Source of the DNA: Opitutia bacterium UBA7876
GTDB lineage: Bacteria; Verrucomicrobiota; Verrucomicrobiia; Opitutales; Seribacteraceae
DNA: 64,000 nt
NCBI GenBank assembly: GCA_002500665.1
Contig: DLRY01000025.1
Location: forward strand, 78,719-142,718
Direction: 5' to 3'
Below the pieces are notes generated by a model. The model worked only from the letters and a program-made list of their open reading frames with translations, made no database searches and was not told the DNA's origin. This document shows, one piece after another, positions 9,208-18,064 of the stretch (its first letter is position 1; each line of letters opens with the position of its first letter). The position numbers and the translations under genes are program-made.

Positions 9208-10745
9208 TAGGCTGACAACAATTTTGCGGCGAGCAACTCTCCCGCAACCAAGCGGTCGTCAAAAGGAATGGCGGTATACTGAACCTCTTGGAAAGTCTCA
9301 TGGCCCTTGCCGGCAATTAAGACGATATCCTTTGCCTGGGCCGCATCCAAAGCCAAGCTTATAGCCCGTCTGCGATCCTCGACGAAGGAAATCTTCGCGC
9401 CCTTGGACAAACCCTTGCGCATATCGCGGAAAATATCGTTCTGCGATTCCGTGCGAGGGTTGTCGGCCGTTGCCCAGACCTTGTCCGCACCCGCACAGGC
9501 AACCTTCGTCATTTCCAACCGCTTGCCTTTGTCTCTGTCTCCACCGCAACCGAATACGAGATGCAATTTTCCTTCCGTGCATTCCCTCAGCATACCGAGA
9601 GCATTCCGCAAGGCGTCGGGCGTATGGGCATAGTCCACCACCACCTGATAGGATTGTCCACCCTCCACCGTTTCCATTCTTCCGTCCACACCCTCGAAGG
9701 CCCCGACCTTCCGAACCGCATCGGGAACCGAATGCCCCAGGGCATGCAGGATTGCAAAGGAGGCCAAGACGTTCATGACATTATAGCTGCCGATAAGCGG
9801 GCTGGTCACGACCATCGTGCCGGCGGGAGCTTCCAAGATAAATTCAGATCCGCCCGACTGCAGGCTAAGGTTCTTGGCTCGAAAGTGATTATCATTCTCC
9901 AGTCCGAAAGAGAGAACCTGAACCTGAGGGGGGAGCTCCTCGATCAGTCTTCTGCCATAAGGGCAATCTCCATTGATTACGGCAATCTTCGGAAGGCTTC
10001 CGTTCGCCCCATTGAAGATTTTTCTTTTCTCCCGAAAATAGCTTTCCATGTTCCCATGATAATCCAAGTGGTCCCGGGTAAGGTTTAGAAATGCCGCTAC
10101 CTCCAAGCCCAAGCCGGCGACTCTAGCTTGATGAATTCCATGGGAACTCACTTCCATCACCGCTTCCGAGCATCCTGCCGCCAGCATGCCTCTCAAAAGA
10201 GCAAACAGGTCCGATGACTCTGGTGTCGTCTTAAATGAAGGGATTTCCCTGTCCCCCAAGTGATATCGTACGGTACCTATCAATCCGACCGGTCTCCCGG
10301 GCCGTTCCATCAAGTGTCTCGTCAGGGTACTTACGGTCGTCTTCCCGTTGGTTCCGGTAATACCTACTACGCGGAGGACGGAATCCGGAGTCCCATGATA
10401 ACGCCTCGCGAATTCAGCTAGGGCAAGTCTCGGATCGTCCACCTTCAACCCAGTAACTCCCAACGGCAAATCGATCTCGTCCCTTCCGCTAATAATTACC
10501 TTGGCGCCCCGGTCCAGCGCTTCCTGCAAATGTTCGTTTCCATCAGTACGCAAACCGGGCAAAGCAAAGAATGCGGATCCGGGTACAACCCTTCGGCTAT
10601 CGGTAACTAAGCTCGTTACGCGCGTTTTACCCGATCCCTGCACATACCGAGCCTGACTCCCGGCAAGATCACGCAAGGTCACTGCCCCATTGAATCTTTC
10701 GTGCACTCCGTCAATCGTTTCCTTAGTATTTTTTTGTGTATTCAT
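9207..10745 (-). CDS. murE: UDP-MurNAc-L-Ala-D-Glu--meso-diaminopimelate ligase MurE
   Basis: A 512-residue Mur ligase with ATP loop GITGTNGKTTV, the EVSSHGIHQARV segment, LTRDHLDYHG, the YAHTPDALRNAL motif and ADNPRTE. The DNPR tetrapeptide is the known signature of MurE enzymes that add meso-diaminopimelate rather than lysine, so the wall should be of the directly cross-linked meso-DAP type. It ends in a TAATG overlap with murF. The first 30 or so residues are divergent, and a start slightly downstream is possible. Confidence 0.95.
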   Translation of the reverse strand: MNTQKNTKETIDGVHERFNGAVTLRDLAGSQARYVQGSGKTRVTSLVTDSRRVVPGSAFFALPGLRTDGNEHLQEALDRGAKVIISGRDEIDLPLGVTGLKVDDPRLALAEFARRYHGTPDSVLRVVGITGTNGKTTVSTLTRHLMERPGRPVGLIGTVRYHLGDREIPSFKTTPESSDLFALLRGMLAAGCSEAVMEVSSHGIHQARVAGLGLEVAAFLNLTRDHLDYHGNMESYFREKRKIFNGANGSLPKIAVINGDCPYGRRLIEELPPQVQVLSFGLENDNHFRAKNLSLQSGGSEFILEAPAGTMVVTSPLIGSYNVMNVLASFAILHALGHSVPDAVRKVGAFEGVDGRMETVEGGQSYQVVVDYAHTPDALRNALGMLRECTEGKLHLVFGCGGDRDKGKRLEMTKVACAGADKVWATADNPRTESQNDIFRDMRKGLSKGAKISFVEDRRRAISLALDAAQAKDIVLIAGKGHETFQEVQYTAIPFDDRLVAGELLAAKLLSA

Positions 10746-10760
10746 TGCGATAGATGAAAC

Positions 10761-12560
10761 TTACAAAGCCGAACGGCCGCCTGGGGGCCGATTGGCAAGG
10801 CTCTGTTGCCGGGAAGGTTTTGGCTTAAGGCCCATATAGCCGATGATTTTCCTTCCGATACTAGAGAATGCCGGGGCCGCCACGACTCCACCATATCCGG
10901 TTAAGCCATTTTTCATCTTGGGCTCGTCGACCACGACGGTCATTACGATCCGCGGATCCTCCGCGGGAAAGAATCCCACGAAGGAAGCTATGTGATGCCG
11001 ATTCGAATACCTGCCCTCCACCAACTTCTTGGTTGTTCCGGTCTTGCCAGCAACGTCGAAACCGCTCAAGCGCGCTCTTCTTGCCGTCCCCTCTACTGAG
11101 ACCACGCTTACCAGCATCTTCGTCAAGTCTTCGGAAACGGCCGAACTCACCACCCTGCGGACTGGCTTGGGCTTAAAGGGAACGACCGTCTTACCCTCCG
11201 CATCAAACACCCTCTTTATGAATTGCGGTCTCATCAGGATCCCTTGATTCGCTACGGATGAGATGGATGCATGAACCTGCATCGGCGTGGCGCTTACGGC
11301 ATGCCCCATGGGCAAGCGAGTAATAGTCAGACCATCCCATCGCTTGGGATGATGAAGGACTCCGTTTCTCTCGCCTCCAATCCCAAAGTTGGTCGACGCA
11401 CCGAAACCAAAAGCCTTGCAATATTCGTACAGCCTCTGAGATCCAAGCAGCAGTCCCAGTTGAGCGGCACCGCGATTGCTGGATTTCTGAACCACTTCGC
11501 TAACCGTTATCCGGCCCAAGGCATGATCGTCGCTCGGGAGTCTCATTATCCTTGAACCACGCTGAACGCTAGCCACTGAACAATCCACTATATCCGACGG
11601 GGCTACCAGTCCTTCGTTCATCGCCCCGCTGACGGCCACTATCTTGAAGGTTGAACCCGGTTCGTATACGTCGGACAAGGCCCTGTTGCGCTGATCTCCA
11701 AGCTCGGACTCGTAAAAAAGATTTGGGTCGAAATCCGGTGCATTGCCCAAGGCCAGCACATACCCGGTCCTCGGATCGCTCACGATAATGCTGGCGCTGA
11801 CTGGTTCGTATTCCTCTACGATTGCTTTCAGTTCACTCTCGACCATGTCTTGAATCATTCGGTCAATGCTCAACTCGACGTTCAATCCGTCACGTTGCGA
11901 GACCTCAAAGGATCTGTGCTGAGGCATTTCCCTACGCCTTCCGTCTCTTTCGCTCTCCCTCCATCCGTCTTGCCCCTTCAAGTAGTAATCCGCATACCTC
12001 TCGACTCCCATCGCAGGAGTGCCTTCCTTGTTAACGAAGCCCAACAAATGTGACGCCATCCTCCTATTCGGATAAAGCCTGGAATGCTTGTAGTTACCGT
12101 AAACTCCCTTGATCTCGAGCTTTTGGATTTCCCTGTAGACGTCTTCGCTCACCTCCTCCTTAAGCTTGACCCATCTCACTTCACGGATCTCCTTGCCTTC
12201 CAGCCCTACCCTTCTGGTTAACTTTTCCGAAGCAGCCGTTACGTCTTTGACGGGGATGTCTAGCAGGTTGGCCAACTGGCCGAACTTCATGCGGGAACTC
12301 GGATTCACCGAGTGAGGATCTATCCCCACCTCGACGACCGATCTTGTGGTGGCCAAAAGGTTTCCCTTGGAGTCGACGACGTCGCCTCTCCTCGCCTTTA
12401 CCTCAATAAAATTCTTGCGGGCGCCGTTTGCCAGCTTGGAGTAGCCGTCGGACTTGAAAACCTGAAGATATACGAGTCTTCCGCCCAAGGAGCAAAAGGC
12501 AAACGAGACAGCGAAAAAAATGAGGTAGAAACGAAAAGGAGAGATGAAGAGACTTTTCAT
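10761..12560 (-). CDS. ftsI: FtsI, class B penicillin-binding protein (septal transpeptidase)
   Basis: About 599 residues: a short cytoplasmic tail, one membrane anchor near residues 9-26, a PBP dimerisation domain and a transpeptidase domain. The catalytic motifs are STFK (about 303-306), SSN and KTGT. It cross-links septal peptidoglycan and is the expected partner of FtsW. I place the start at the ATG of MKSLFISPF, one base after the ftsL stop. An upstream ATG at 12596 would add twelve residues and a 35-base overlap with ftsL and cannot be excluded. No PASTA domains are seen at the C-terminus, which ends in a basic tail. Confidence 0.94.
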   Translation of the reverse strand: MKSLFISPFRFYLIFFAVSFAFCSLGGRLVYLQVFKSDGYSKLANGARKNFIEVKARRGDVVDSKGNLLATTRSVVEVGIDPHSVNPSSRMKFGQLANLLDIPVKDVTAASEKLTRRVGLEGKEIREVRWVKLKEEVSEDVYREIQKLEIKGVYGNYKHSRLYPNRRMASHLLGFVNKEGTPAMGVERYADYYLKGQDGWRESERDGRRREMPQHRSFEVSQRDGLNVELSIDRMIQDMVESELKAIVEEYEPVSASIIVSDPRTGYVLALGNAPDFDPNLFYESELGDQRNRALSDVYEPGSTFKIVAVSGAMNEGLVAPSDIVDCSVASVQRGSRIMRLPSDDHALGRITVSEVVQKSSNRGAAQLGLLLGSQRLYEYCKAFGFGASTNFGIGGERNGVLHHPKRWDGLTITRLPMGHAVSATPMQVHASISSVANQGILMRPQFIKRVFDAEGKTVVPFKPKPVRRVVSSAVSEDLTKMLVSVVSVEGTARRARLSGFDVAGKTGTTKKLVEGRYSNRHHIASFVGFFPAEDPRIVMTVVVDEPKMKNGLTGYGGVVAAPAFSSIGRKIIGYMGLKPKPSRQQSLANRPPGGRSAL

Positions 12561-12561
12561 C

Positions 12562-12933
12562 CTACCGTGTCCCGGCAAACTCTCCTTGTGATCCATACGA
12601 TTTGCCTCGCCTGGCCCCTCTCCCGTCTCCGAGCCTTGCCGACATATCCGGAGCCGAAACGTAAATTGTCCGTGAATCAGGCAACATCGACAGGCGCCCG
12701 GAAACCATACTGGCCAGTGTAGATGGGCGAAGAGATCTTGACTTCTGCCCCCTCAGTTCCTGCACTTCCCTCGAAACGATTTCCCTTTCGTCCTCCAGTT
12801 TTCCACATTGCTTGGCAACGGTTGAGATTTCCATCCTGAGCCATACTATGCTCAAAGCACCAATCCCGAAAAAACTCATTGCAAGTACGCCCACAACCAG
12901 AGGCAAACGGTTTCCATTCTTTGTTAGAGCCAT
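12562..12933 (-). CDS. ftsL: FtsL-like small bitopic division protein
   Basis: 123 residues with a short basic tail, one transmembrane helix (about 12-30) and a heptad-rich stretch after it, the expected build of FtsL. Similarity within this family is very low, so identity rests on size, topology and position between rsmH and ftsI. The start chosen is the ATG of MALTKNG, four bases after the rsmH stop. The longer open frame up to 13008 only overlaps rsmH. FtsL with FtsB and FtsQ normally activates FtsW-FtsI at the septum. The C-terminal region is basic and Gly-rich. Confidence 0.72.
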   Translation of the reverse strand: MALTKNGNRLPLVVGVLAMSFFGIGALSIVWLRMEISTVAKQCGKLEDEREIVSREVQELRGQKSRSLRPSTLASMVSGRLSMLPDSRTIYVSAPDMSARLGDGRGARRGKSYGSQGEFAGTR

Positions 12934-12937
12934 AAGA

Positions 12938-13870
12938 CTACAGTCCGGGTTGAACGATCTTCTTGAGGACGCGAAGCCTGGCGGAACGGCTCTTGGAGTT
13001 ACGCTCAACCTCCTCCTTGGTTGGGAAGATCGCCTTGGATTGAAAAAGTTCGGCGTAGACCGTGCGGTCCTGCTGAAACCTTGAGTCAGCCCTATGCTCG
13101 GGCCTTCCCGCCATCTTGCGCATGAAGCGCTTCACGATCCTATCCTCAAGGGAATGAAAAGAGATTACAACCAGAACACCACCTGCCCTGAGGGCGCTGA
13201 ACGCCTTGGGCAAAGCGGTAGCAAGAGCCTCAAGTTCACCATTTATGGCAATCCTGATCCCCTGGAAGGTCTTGGTGGCGGGATGAATGCGTTGCCTAGA
13301 CTTGATTCCCCCGACAGCTCGGGACACTATGCTTGCGGCACTAATAGTCCTCTCAAGAGCACCCGTTCCCCTTGCTTCAAGAATTGCATTAACTACTCGG
13401 TTCCATCTCCGCTCCTCGCCATATTCCCTAACCGCCCGAACCAAGCTCTCCCTGGACGCCGTTTCGAGGAATTCCGCAGCGCTTTGGCCCACCCTTGGGT
13501 TCAGTCGCATGTCGATGGGAGCATCCAAGCGAAAGGAAAAGCCCTTCTCGGGCTCCATCAACTGGAAGGAGGAGATACCTAAATCCATCAAGACCCCATC
13601 GAATTCGGCCGCCGAGGAAACTTGGTCCATATCCTGAAAGCCCAAGTCACAAAACTTGAAACGATCCTCAAAATCATTCTCCAACTCTCGGGCTCTTCCC
13701 CTGGCATCCGGATCACAATCCAGCGCCAACAGAGTATTTTCACGGTTTGCCTTAAGAATTTCCCTGCTGTGGCCACCTCCACCGAAGGTTAAGTCGGCGA
13801 ATGACCCACCAGTCTCAGGTTTCAGATGCTCCATGCATTCGTCGAGCAGGACCGGTACGTGCCTTATCAT
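12938..13870 (-). CDS. rsmH: 16S rRNA (cytosine-1402-N4)-methyltransferase RsmH
   Basis: A 310-residue SAM-dependent methyltransferase (MraW). It starts with the family hallmark HVPVLLDECMEHL, then has the SAM loop FADLTFGGGGHSREIL, GVLMDLGISSFQL and the C-terminal VVISFHSLEDRIVKRF. It methylates C1402 in the ribosomal decoding centre. The ATG at 13870 is preferred because family proteins begin with this HxPVLL segment; an upstream ATG at 13915 would add 15 unmatched residues. It follows mraZ after a 162-base gap in which I see no gene. Confidence 0.95.
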   Translation of the reverse strand: MIRHVPVLLDECMEHLKPETGGSFADLTFGGGGHSREILKANRENTLLALDCDPDARGRARELENDFEDRFKFCDLGFQDMDQVSSAAEFDGVLMDLGISSFQLMEPEKGFSFRLDAPIDMRLNPRVGQSAAEFLETASRESLVRAVREYGEERRWNRVVNAILEARGTGALERTISAASIVSRAVGGIKSRQRIHPATKTFQGIRIAINGELEALATALPKAFSALRAGGVLVVISFHSLEDRIVKRFMRKMAGRPEHRADSRFQQDRTVYAELFQSKAIFPTKEEVERNSKSRSARLRVLKKIVQPGL

Positions 13871-14032
13871 CGCAGGCGAGCAGACGAACTCAATCGAACC
13901 GCAATACATCAACACACCCCCATGATCCCGAAACCCCTAAAGATGAAACGAGAGCGAGTGGGGCAATCTCCGCACATATTCCCCTTCGCTGGACGACCAC
14001 CCTAAAAGTCGCCCTATGCTTGTGTCGAAGAA

Positions 14033-14479
14033 TCATAACCCCAACTCACTCATCGCATCAAAAACATTCAGCGGTTTGCTCGACTCCCTTTCGTCGTATC
14101 GCTCCTCGGACCAGATGGAGAAATGCCGCAAACTGCCAGTAAAGACAGCCTTTCCACCTATACCCGCGTGCGCCCGCAGGCTTTCGCCCAAGTTGATCCT
14201 CCCCTGCTTGTCGCAACCGAAGGAATCGGCCTGCGAAAAAAGTTCCATTGCCTTGATCTGCTTCTCGTGGTCGCTCAACTTGATGGAAGCCACGATTTCC
14301 TCGAGCCTGGCAACCATCTTGGGAGGATAGACGTCTATGTAGCCGTTTGGATTTGGGAGAGCCAAGTAGGTATTCTCTCCCCCTGGTATGCGCCACTTGG
14401 AAGGAATCGTAACCCTCCCCTTGGCATCCAAGGTGTGAGTATACTTCCCCGCAAAAAAGGGTATGGCGATATCCTCCAT
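14033..14479 (-). CDS. mraZ: MraZ transcriptional regulator of the division and cell-wall cluster
   Basis: 148 residues with two SpoVT-AbrB-like MraZ motifs: KYTHTLDAKGRVTIPSKWR near the N-terminus and SFGCDKQGRINLGESLRAHA in the middle. MraZ is a ring-forming DNA-binding protein that in E. coli represses its own operon by binding TGGG-type direct repeats in the promoter. Matching repeats lie just upstream (14491-14541). The start ATG (MEDIAIPFF) has no clear Shine-Dalgarno sequence. Confidence 0.95.
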   Translation of the reverse strand: MEDIAIPFFAGKYTHTLDAKGRVTIPSKWRIPGGENTYLALPNPNGYIDVYPPKMVARLEEIVASIKLSDHEKQIKAMELFSQADSFGCDKQGRINLGESLRAHAGIGGKAVFTGSLRHFSIWSEERYDERESSKPLNVFDAMSELGL

Positions 14480-14490
14480 AACTTATCAAC

Positions 14491-14541
14491 GTTTTAACCA
14501 CTTATTTCCACTTTAACCCACCTTCTGACATTTTAACCCAC
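14491..14541 (-). promoter_or_regulatory. Probable MraZ operator: phased GTGG(G)TTAAA direct repeats
   Basis: Reading toward mraZ, GTGGGTTAAA (14541-14532), GTGGGTTAAA (14521-14512) and GTGGTTAAA (14501-14493) occur exactly 20 bases apart, with an extra GTGG halfway between the second and third. This gives a 10-base phasing like the TGGG repeats bound by E. coli MraZ. A TTGACC hexamer at 14550-14545, preceded by an A-rich tract on this strand, could be the -35 element. I do not see a convincing -10 at standard spacing. Confidence 0.7.
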
Positions 14542-14594
14542 AACGGTCAATAGTTTTTTTAATTTTTTTCTTTCCGCGACATCGTTATCGACAT

Positions 14595-14610
14595 TTCCGG
14601 GAATCCGGAA
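14595..14610. repeat. Short perfect inverted repeat in the mraZ/tlyA divergent region
   Basis: TTCCGGGAATCCGGAA is a perfect palindrome with 6-base arms and a 4-base centre, 35 bases upstream of the tlyA start. It could be an operator or a small hairpin in the tlyA leader. No T-run follows on either strand, so it is not a standard terminator. Function unknown. Confidence 0.4.
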
Positions 14611-14645
14611 TTGCACCAAGAATGAATTTCGGTTGATCTTCCCTT

Positions 14646-15404
14646 GTGAAAAAGGAAGGCAAGACTAGAGCGGATGAACTGTTGGTGGCCTTGGGACTGT
14701 GTGAAAGCAGATCCAAGGCCCAAGCCTACATCCTAGCTGGGAAGGTCAGGTTGGGTACTGAGCGCATAGACAAATCGGGAAGGATGCTCCCCTCCGGTTC
14801 AATCCTCACAGTAGAACAACCCATGCCCTACGTCGGAAGAGGCGGTCTCAAGATGGCAGGCTTCATTGAAGGACAAGCCATCGACCCTCAAGGCTTGGAA
14901 GTTCTCGATCTTGGAGCTTCCACGGGGGGATTCACGGACTGCCTACTACAGAAAGGGGCCGTCTCCGCAACTTGCGTAGACGTGGGACATGGACAACTTC
15001 ACTACAAACTCAGGAGCGATGCTCGCATCACGAACCTCGAGAAAACCAACCTCAGGCAATTAAAGCCCGAAGATTTGCCTCAGCCTCTCTTCGGATTGGT
15101 AGTCATGGATCTCTCCTTCATCTCCCTGCGCAAGGTACTGGCCAAGGCATGGTCCTTCGTTTCCTCAGGCGGCATGCTGGTCGCCTTGGTGAAACCGCAG
15201 TTCGAATGCGCCAAAAAGGAAGCCGACCAAGGGCGCGGGGTAATCCGGGACCGAAAAGTTCAATGGAGGACTCTGCATGAAATCAAGCAGTTCGCAGGTC
15301 GCGAACTTGATGGAGCGGAACTATTTGCGGAATCGGAGTCCAATCCCCGGGGAGCAGATGGAAACCTCGAGTTTTTCCTCGGTTGGCGAAAGAGCAAGGG
15401 CTAG
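14646..15404 (+). CDS. tlyA: TlyA-family rRNA 2'-O-methyltransferase (S4 domain + FtsJ-like fold)
   Basis: 252 residues starting at GTG. The N-terminal S4 RNA-binding domain (RADELLVALGLCESRSKAQA) is followed by an FtsJ-like methyltransferase with the SAM loop VLDLGASTGGFTDCLL. The K-D-K-E set appears as GRGGLK, VMDLSF, VKPQFE and LEFFLGW. TlyA enzymes methylate 2'-OH groups in 16S and/or 23S rRNA; some family members are called haemolysins for historical reasons. The gene diverges from mraZ. Its TAG stop lies in a CTAG shared with the convergent gene. Confidence 0.9.
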   Translation: MKKEGKTRADELLVALGLCESRSKAQAYILAGKVRLGTERIDKSGRMLPSGSILTVEQPMPYVGRGGLKMAGFIEGQAIDPQGLEVLDLGASTGGFTDCLLQKGAVSATCVDVGHGQLHYKLRSDARITNLEKTNLRQLKPEDLPQPLFGLVVMDLSFISLRKVLAKAWSFVSSGGMLVALVKPQFECAKKEADQGRGVIRDRKVQWRTLHEIKQFAGRELDGAELFAESESNPRGADGNLEFFLGWRKSKG

Positions 15405-17977
15405 TCTTCCTCTTCCTCGGAGAGTTCCCGGTCCATCAGGTCCCGCAAAAGAAGATCACGCACCAGCTCGGCTCGGGCAAACTGGAGTTCACTACCCCTG
15501 TCGTCCCGTTCAGATGAATCCTTCCCAGGCCCCCTTGAGGTATAGACTCCCTTGAGACGAACGAAGGTTGCCGACTCGGCGGTTCGCTCAAGTTCCGTCC
15601 ATTTACCATCGGGAATCAAGACGGGGCAGGCATCCGACAAGCGCTCGGCCTGGGCCCTTTCCTCATCGGCCTGGGCCTGTCTGGAACGAATATTCTCTAT
15701 TTCCTCGTCAATAGCTCCTTTTCGGGCAAGTTGCAAGGGAGTCGCATTGGATTCCCTCTCTGCGGCTGAAATCACTCCCCTCTCCTCCTCAAGTTGCCGG
15801 AGCTTGGCTCCGATTCTGGCATTCAGCCCTTCGTAGTATCCCTCGAGCATACGGGAACCTCTTCTCTTGATCTCCACCAAATTCCCGATGGATGGAAAAG
15901 AGGCATTCTCATCGCCCTGCAAAGTGTCCAGCGTCTGGTCGACAAGCTCCGCAAAAGCATCTGATTTAAGCTCGGAAGCATAGCCTCCGTACAGGTCTGC
16001 AAAGGAAGCGTTTCCATAGATACCCGGTCCCGCCGGGGTTTTGCGGTCGAAAATAAACACCGTGTATCCGGCTCTGGACTTACGAACCGAACGGGTAAAG
16101 AAAAGTTTTTCATTGAGGGAGGCAACCTCCAGAAGAGGCTCCCGGTTACTCCTCTTCTCGCTTTCCCTTCTTTCCAGCCCCAGCCTCAAGGCCCTGGCTC
16201 CCATGTCCTTCTCGGAGAAATCGATCTTCTGGGAATGGGCTCCACTCTTGGCAAGTAACTCAAGCAACTCCGGGGATTTTCTTATTTTCTCATAGTTCGA
16301 ATTGTACTTGCGCCCAAGTTTGTCACCCAGTTCGTTTATATCGACTAGGAATTCAAAGGCCGAATCACGGGCAAGGTCATTGGCAAGCCTCTCGGCATCA
16401 ATCCTCCGTCCTTCAATGATTCTCTGGCGAACCTCCTCTCGCACGTCCTCAAAGCGGACTTCCTCAGCAACCGAACCATTGAGATCCAATGACGGGATGG
16501 AAAGGGGAGTTATGCCGGCAGGGTCACTTGCGTTAGCCTCGGGAGGACCAACGGGGCCTTGGGGCCCTGCGGGCAAGGCAGTTCCATTGCCATCCTGCGG
16601 CAAGGGGAGAGGCGATGGCGGGGGTGGTGGGGGCGGTGGTGGAGGTGGGGCGAAGATTGCCTTGTTGTCCTCGAAGTGGGTCCGCATAAAGGCTTCGCTT
16701 GGTTCCTCCGGCTCGGAACGAAAGTCCTCGGTGCGGAAGGTCAAGGCAACGGCAAAGGTACGTGCAGGCTCCGAAAAAGCCTCGTCGTTCTTCCTCTTCT
16801 CATGGAAACTCATAAGTTCCTCGGACAAGCGATCCTCCACCGATAGCGCGGAAGAAGAGGAACTGAGGACTGGAGAGTTTTGGGGCAGCCTGTCCTCCAG
16901 TGGCGTGATTTCAAGCTCCTCGGCCCCCTTTTGAGATACCGAAAAACCCAAGTCCTGCCTCTGAAGCGTGGAGGAGAGGTTCGCCAGGGCCTCGGAAGGA
17001 CTTTTGCCGGCAGGAACCTGAATCCTGTCGGTTGCGTTGATCTCATCGAGCTGATCGACGAATACGAAAGTTTTCTTCTTTCCGTCGTAAGAGACTTGCA
17101 GGGATTCGCCCGCCTTGGGCATAGCTGCAACCTTGAGCCCGAAAAGCGGAGGAAAGGTAAAGTTCAGGTCGTCGGGGCTAACGACCAGGCTTTCCGCATC
17201 CCATGCGAAATCATTCATACGCAAATCGATGCGGGCCTCCTCATCGAGCACGTAACCAGCCTGATGATAGACGTCGTCGACCATGCTGGCCCTGAAATAC
17301 GAGTACAACACAGTCTCGACCCCTCTAATTCCAAATCCACGGGCCCGGCCGACGTTCCGAAAGGCCTGGGTCCGGTTGTCGTCATCTTGCAGGAATGGAT
17401 TCGAGTTCCCGAGAAACTTGAGAAAGAAATCATTGACGGCAGGAACGTTTTCCCCAAGAGGCAATAGCCCCCAAGCCTCCGCCTGTCCATCCATGACAAG
17501 CTTTGCCCGGAGGGAAGCCTGAAAAAACTCAGGGTCATAGGCCCCCGCCATGGCAATCCTGCGAACCTTCGTGCGCTTGGGCTGATAGGGCCAGGACTGG
17601 AGGGCTTGAAAGAGATACTGCAACTGGGTGGTACGGCTGGGATCCTGAGATCCGGAAGCAAACATTCTTTGCAGTTGGGCTTGCATGAATTGCTGATAAT
17701 TGCGGTCCGCCTTTTCCATCACTTCGCCGGTCGGACCCACGAGCATGCCGAAATCGGAAGCCACCCTGTTCTGAGCCCCGAGGGACCTCATCTGGTCTGG
17801 GTCGTTCAGGTCGTAGCCATAGAACTCCTCGGTTTGCTTGTTCGGATTGGGCAACAGGTCGAAGACGGAGGACCCCTGAGCCAAGTAAAGAACGAAGGAG
17901 ACGACTACCACAAAAAGAAGCAGGATGAAAAAAATCTTCCCCTTTCTGGAAATGAAGTTTTGAAGGGCTGTAATCAT
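15401..17977 (-). CDS. Membrane-anchored periplasmic protein, PpiD/SurA_N-like, polyproline linker
   Basis: 858 residues. The N-terminus MITALQNFISRKGKIFF plus one transmembrane helix (about 15-33) resembles PpiD, an inner-membrane-anchored chaperone. The following helical region and a later segment (EVRQRIIEGRRIDAERLA) resemble the SurA_N chaperone scaffold. No clear parvulin catalytic domain is visible, so prolyl isomerase activity is doubtful. A run of about a dozen prolines near residues 440-452 divides the protein, and the C-terminus is acidic. A role in outer-membrane protein folding is inferred only. The stop is shared with tlyA through CTAG. Confidence 0.5.
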   Translation of the reverse strand: MITALQNFISRKGKIFFILLLFVVVVSFVLYLAQGSSVFDLLPNPNKQTEEFYGYDLNDPDQMRSLGAQNRVASDFGMLVGPTGEVMEKADRNYQQFMQAQLQRMFASGSQDPSRTTQLQYLFQALQSWPYQPKRTKVRRIAMAGAYDPEFFQASLRAKLVMDGQAEAWGLLPLGENVPAVNDFFLKFLGNSNPFLQDDDNRTQAFRNVGRARGFGIRGVETVLYSYFRASMVDDVYHQAGYVLDEEARIDLRMNDFAWDAESLVVSPDDLNFTFPPLFGLKVAAMPKAGESLQVSYDGKKKTFVFVDQLDEINATDRIQVPAGKSPSEALANLSSTLQRQDLGFSVSQKGAEELEITPLEDRLPQNSPVLSSSSSALSVEDRLSEELMSFHEKRKNDEAFSEPARTFAVALTFRTEDFRSEPEEPSEAFMRTHFEDNKAIFAPPPPPPPPPPPSPLPLPQDGNGTALPAGPQGPVGPPEANASDPAGITPLSIPSLDLNGSVAEEVRFEDVREEVRQRIIEGRRIDAERLANDLARDSAFEFLVDINELGDKLGRKYNSNYEKIRKSPELLELLAKSGAHSQKIDFSEKDMGARALRLGLERRESEKRSNREPLLEVASLNEKLFFTRSVRKSRAGYTVFIFDRKTPAGPGIYGNASFADLYGGYASELKSDAFAELVDQTLDTLQGDENASFPSIGNLVEIKRRGSRMLEGYYEGLNARIGAKLRQLEEERGVISAAERESNATPLQLARKGAIDEEIENIRSRQAQADEERAQAERLSDACPVLIPDGKWTELERTAESATFVRLKGVYTSRGPGKDSSERDDRGSELQFARAELVRDLLLRDLMDRELSEEEED

Positions 17978-18064
17978 TGTACGGCTATATGCAAAAGGAG
18001 TTAATCATGGAGATAGGGAGAATAACGTCAAACCTTTGAAAGGGCCCGTCGCTTGAGGAATTTA

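Noticed and set aside
16615..16660. Polyproline tract as a simple-repeat phase-variation site
   Set aside because: The codons are mixed CCx and the frame is intact, so slippage evidence is lacking.
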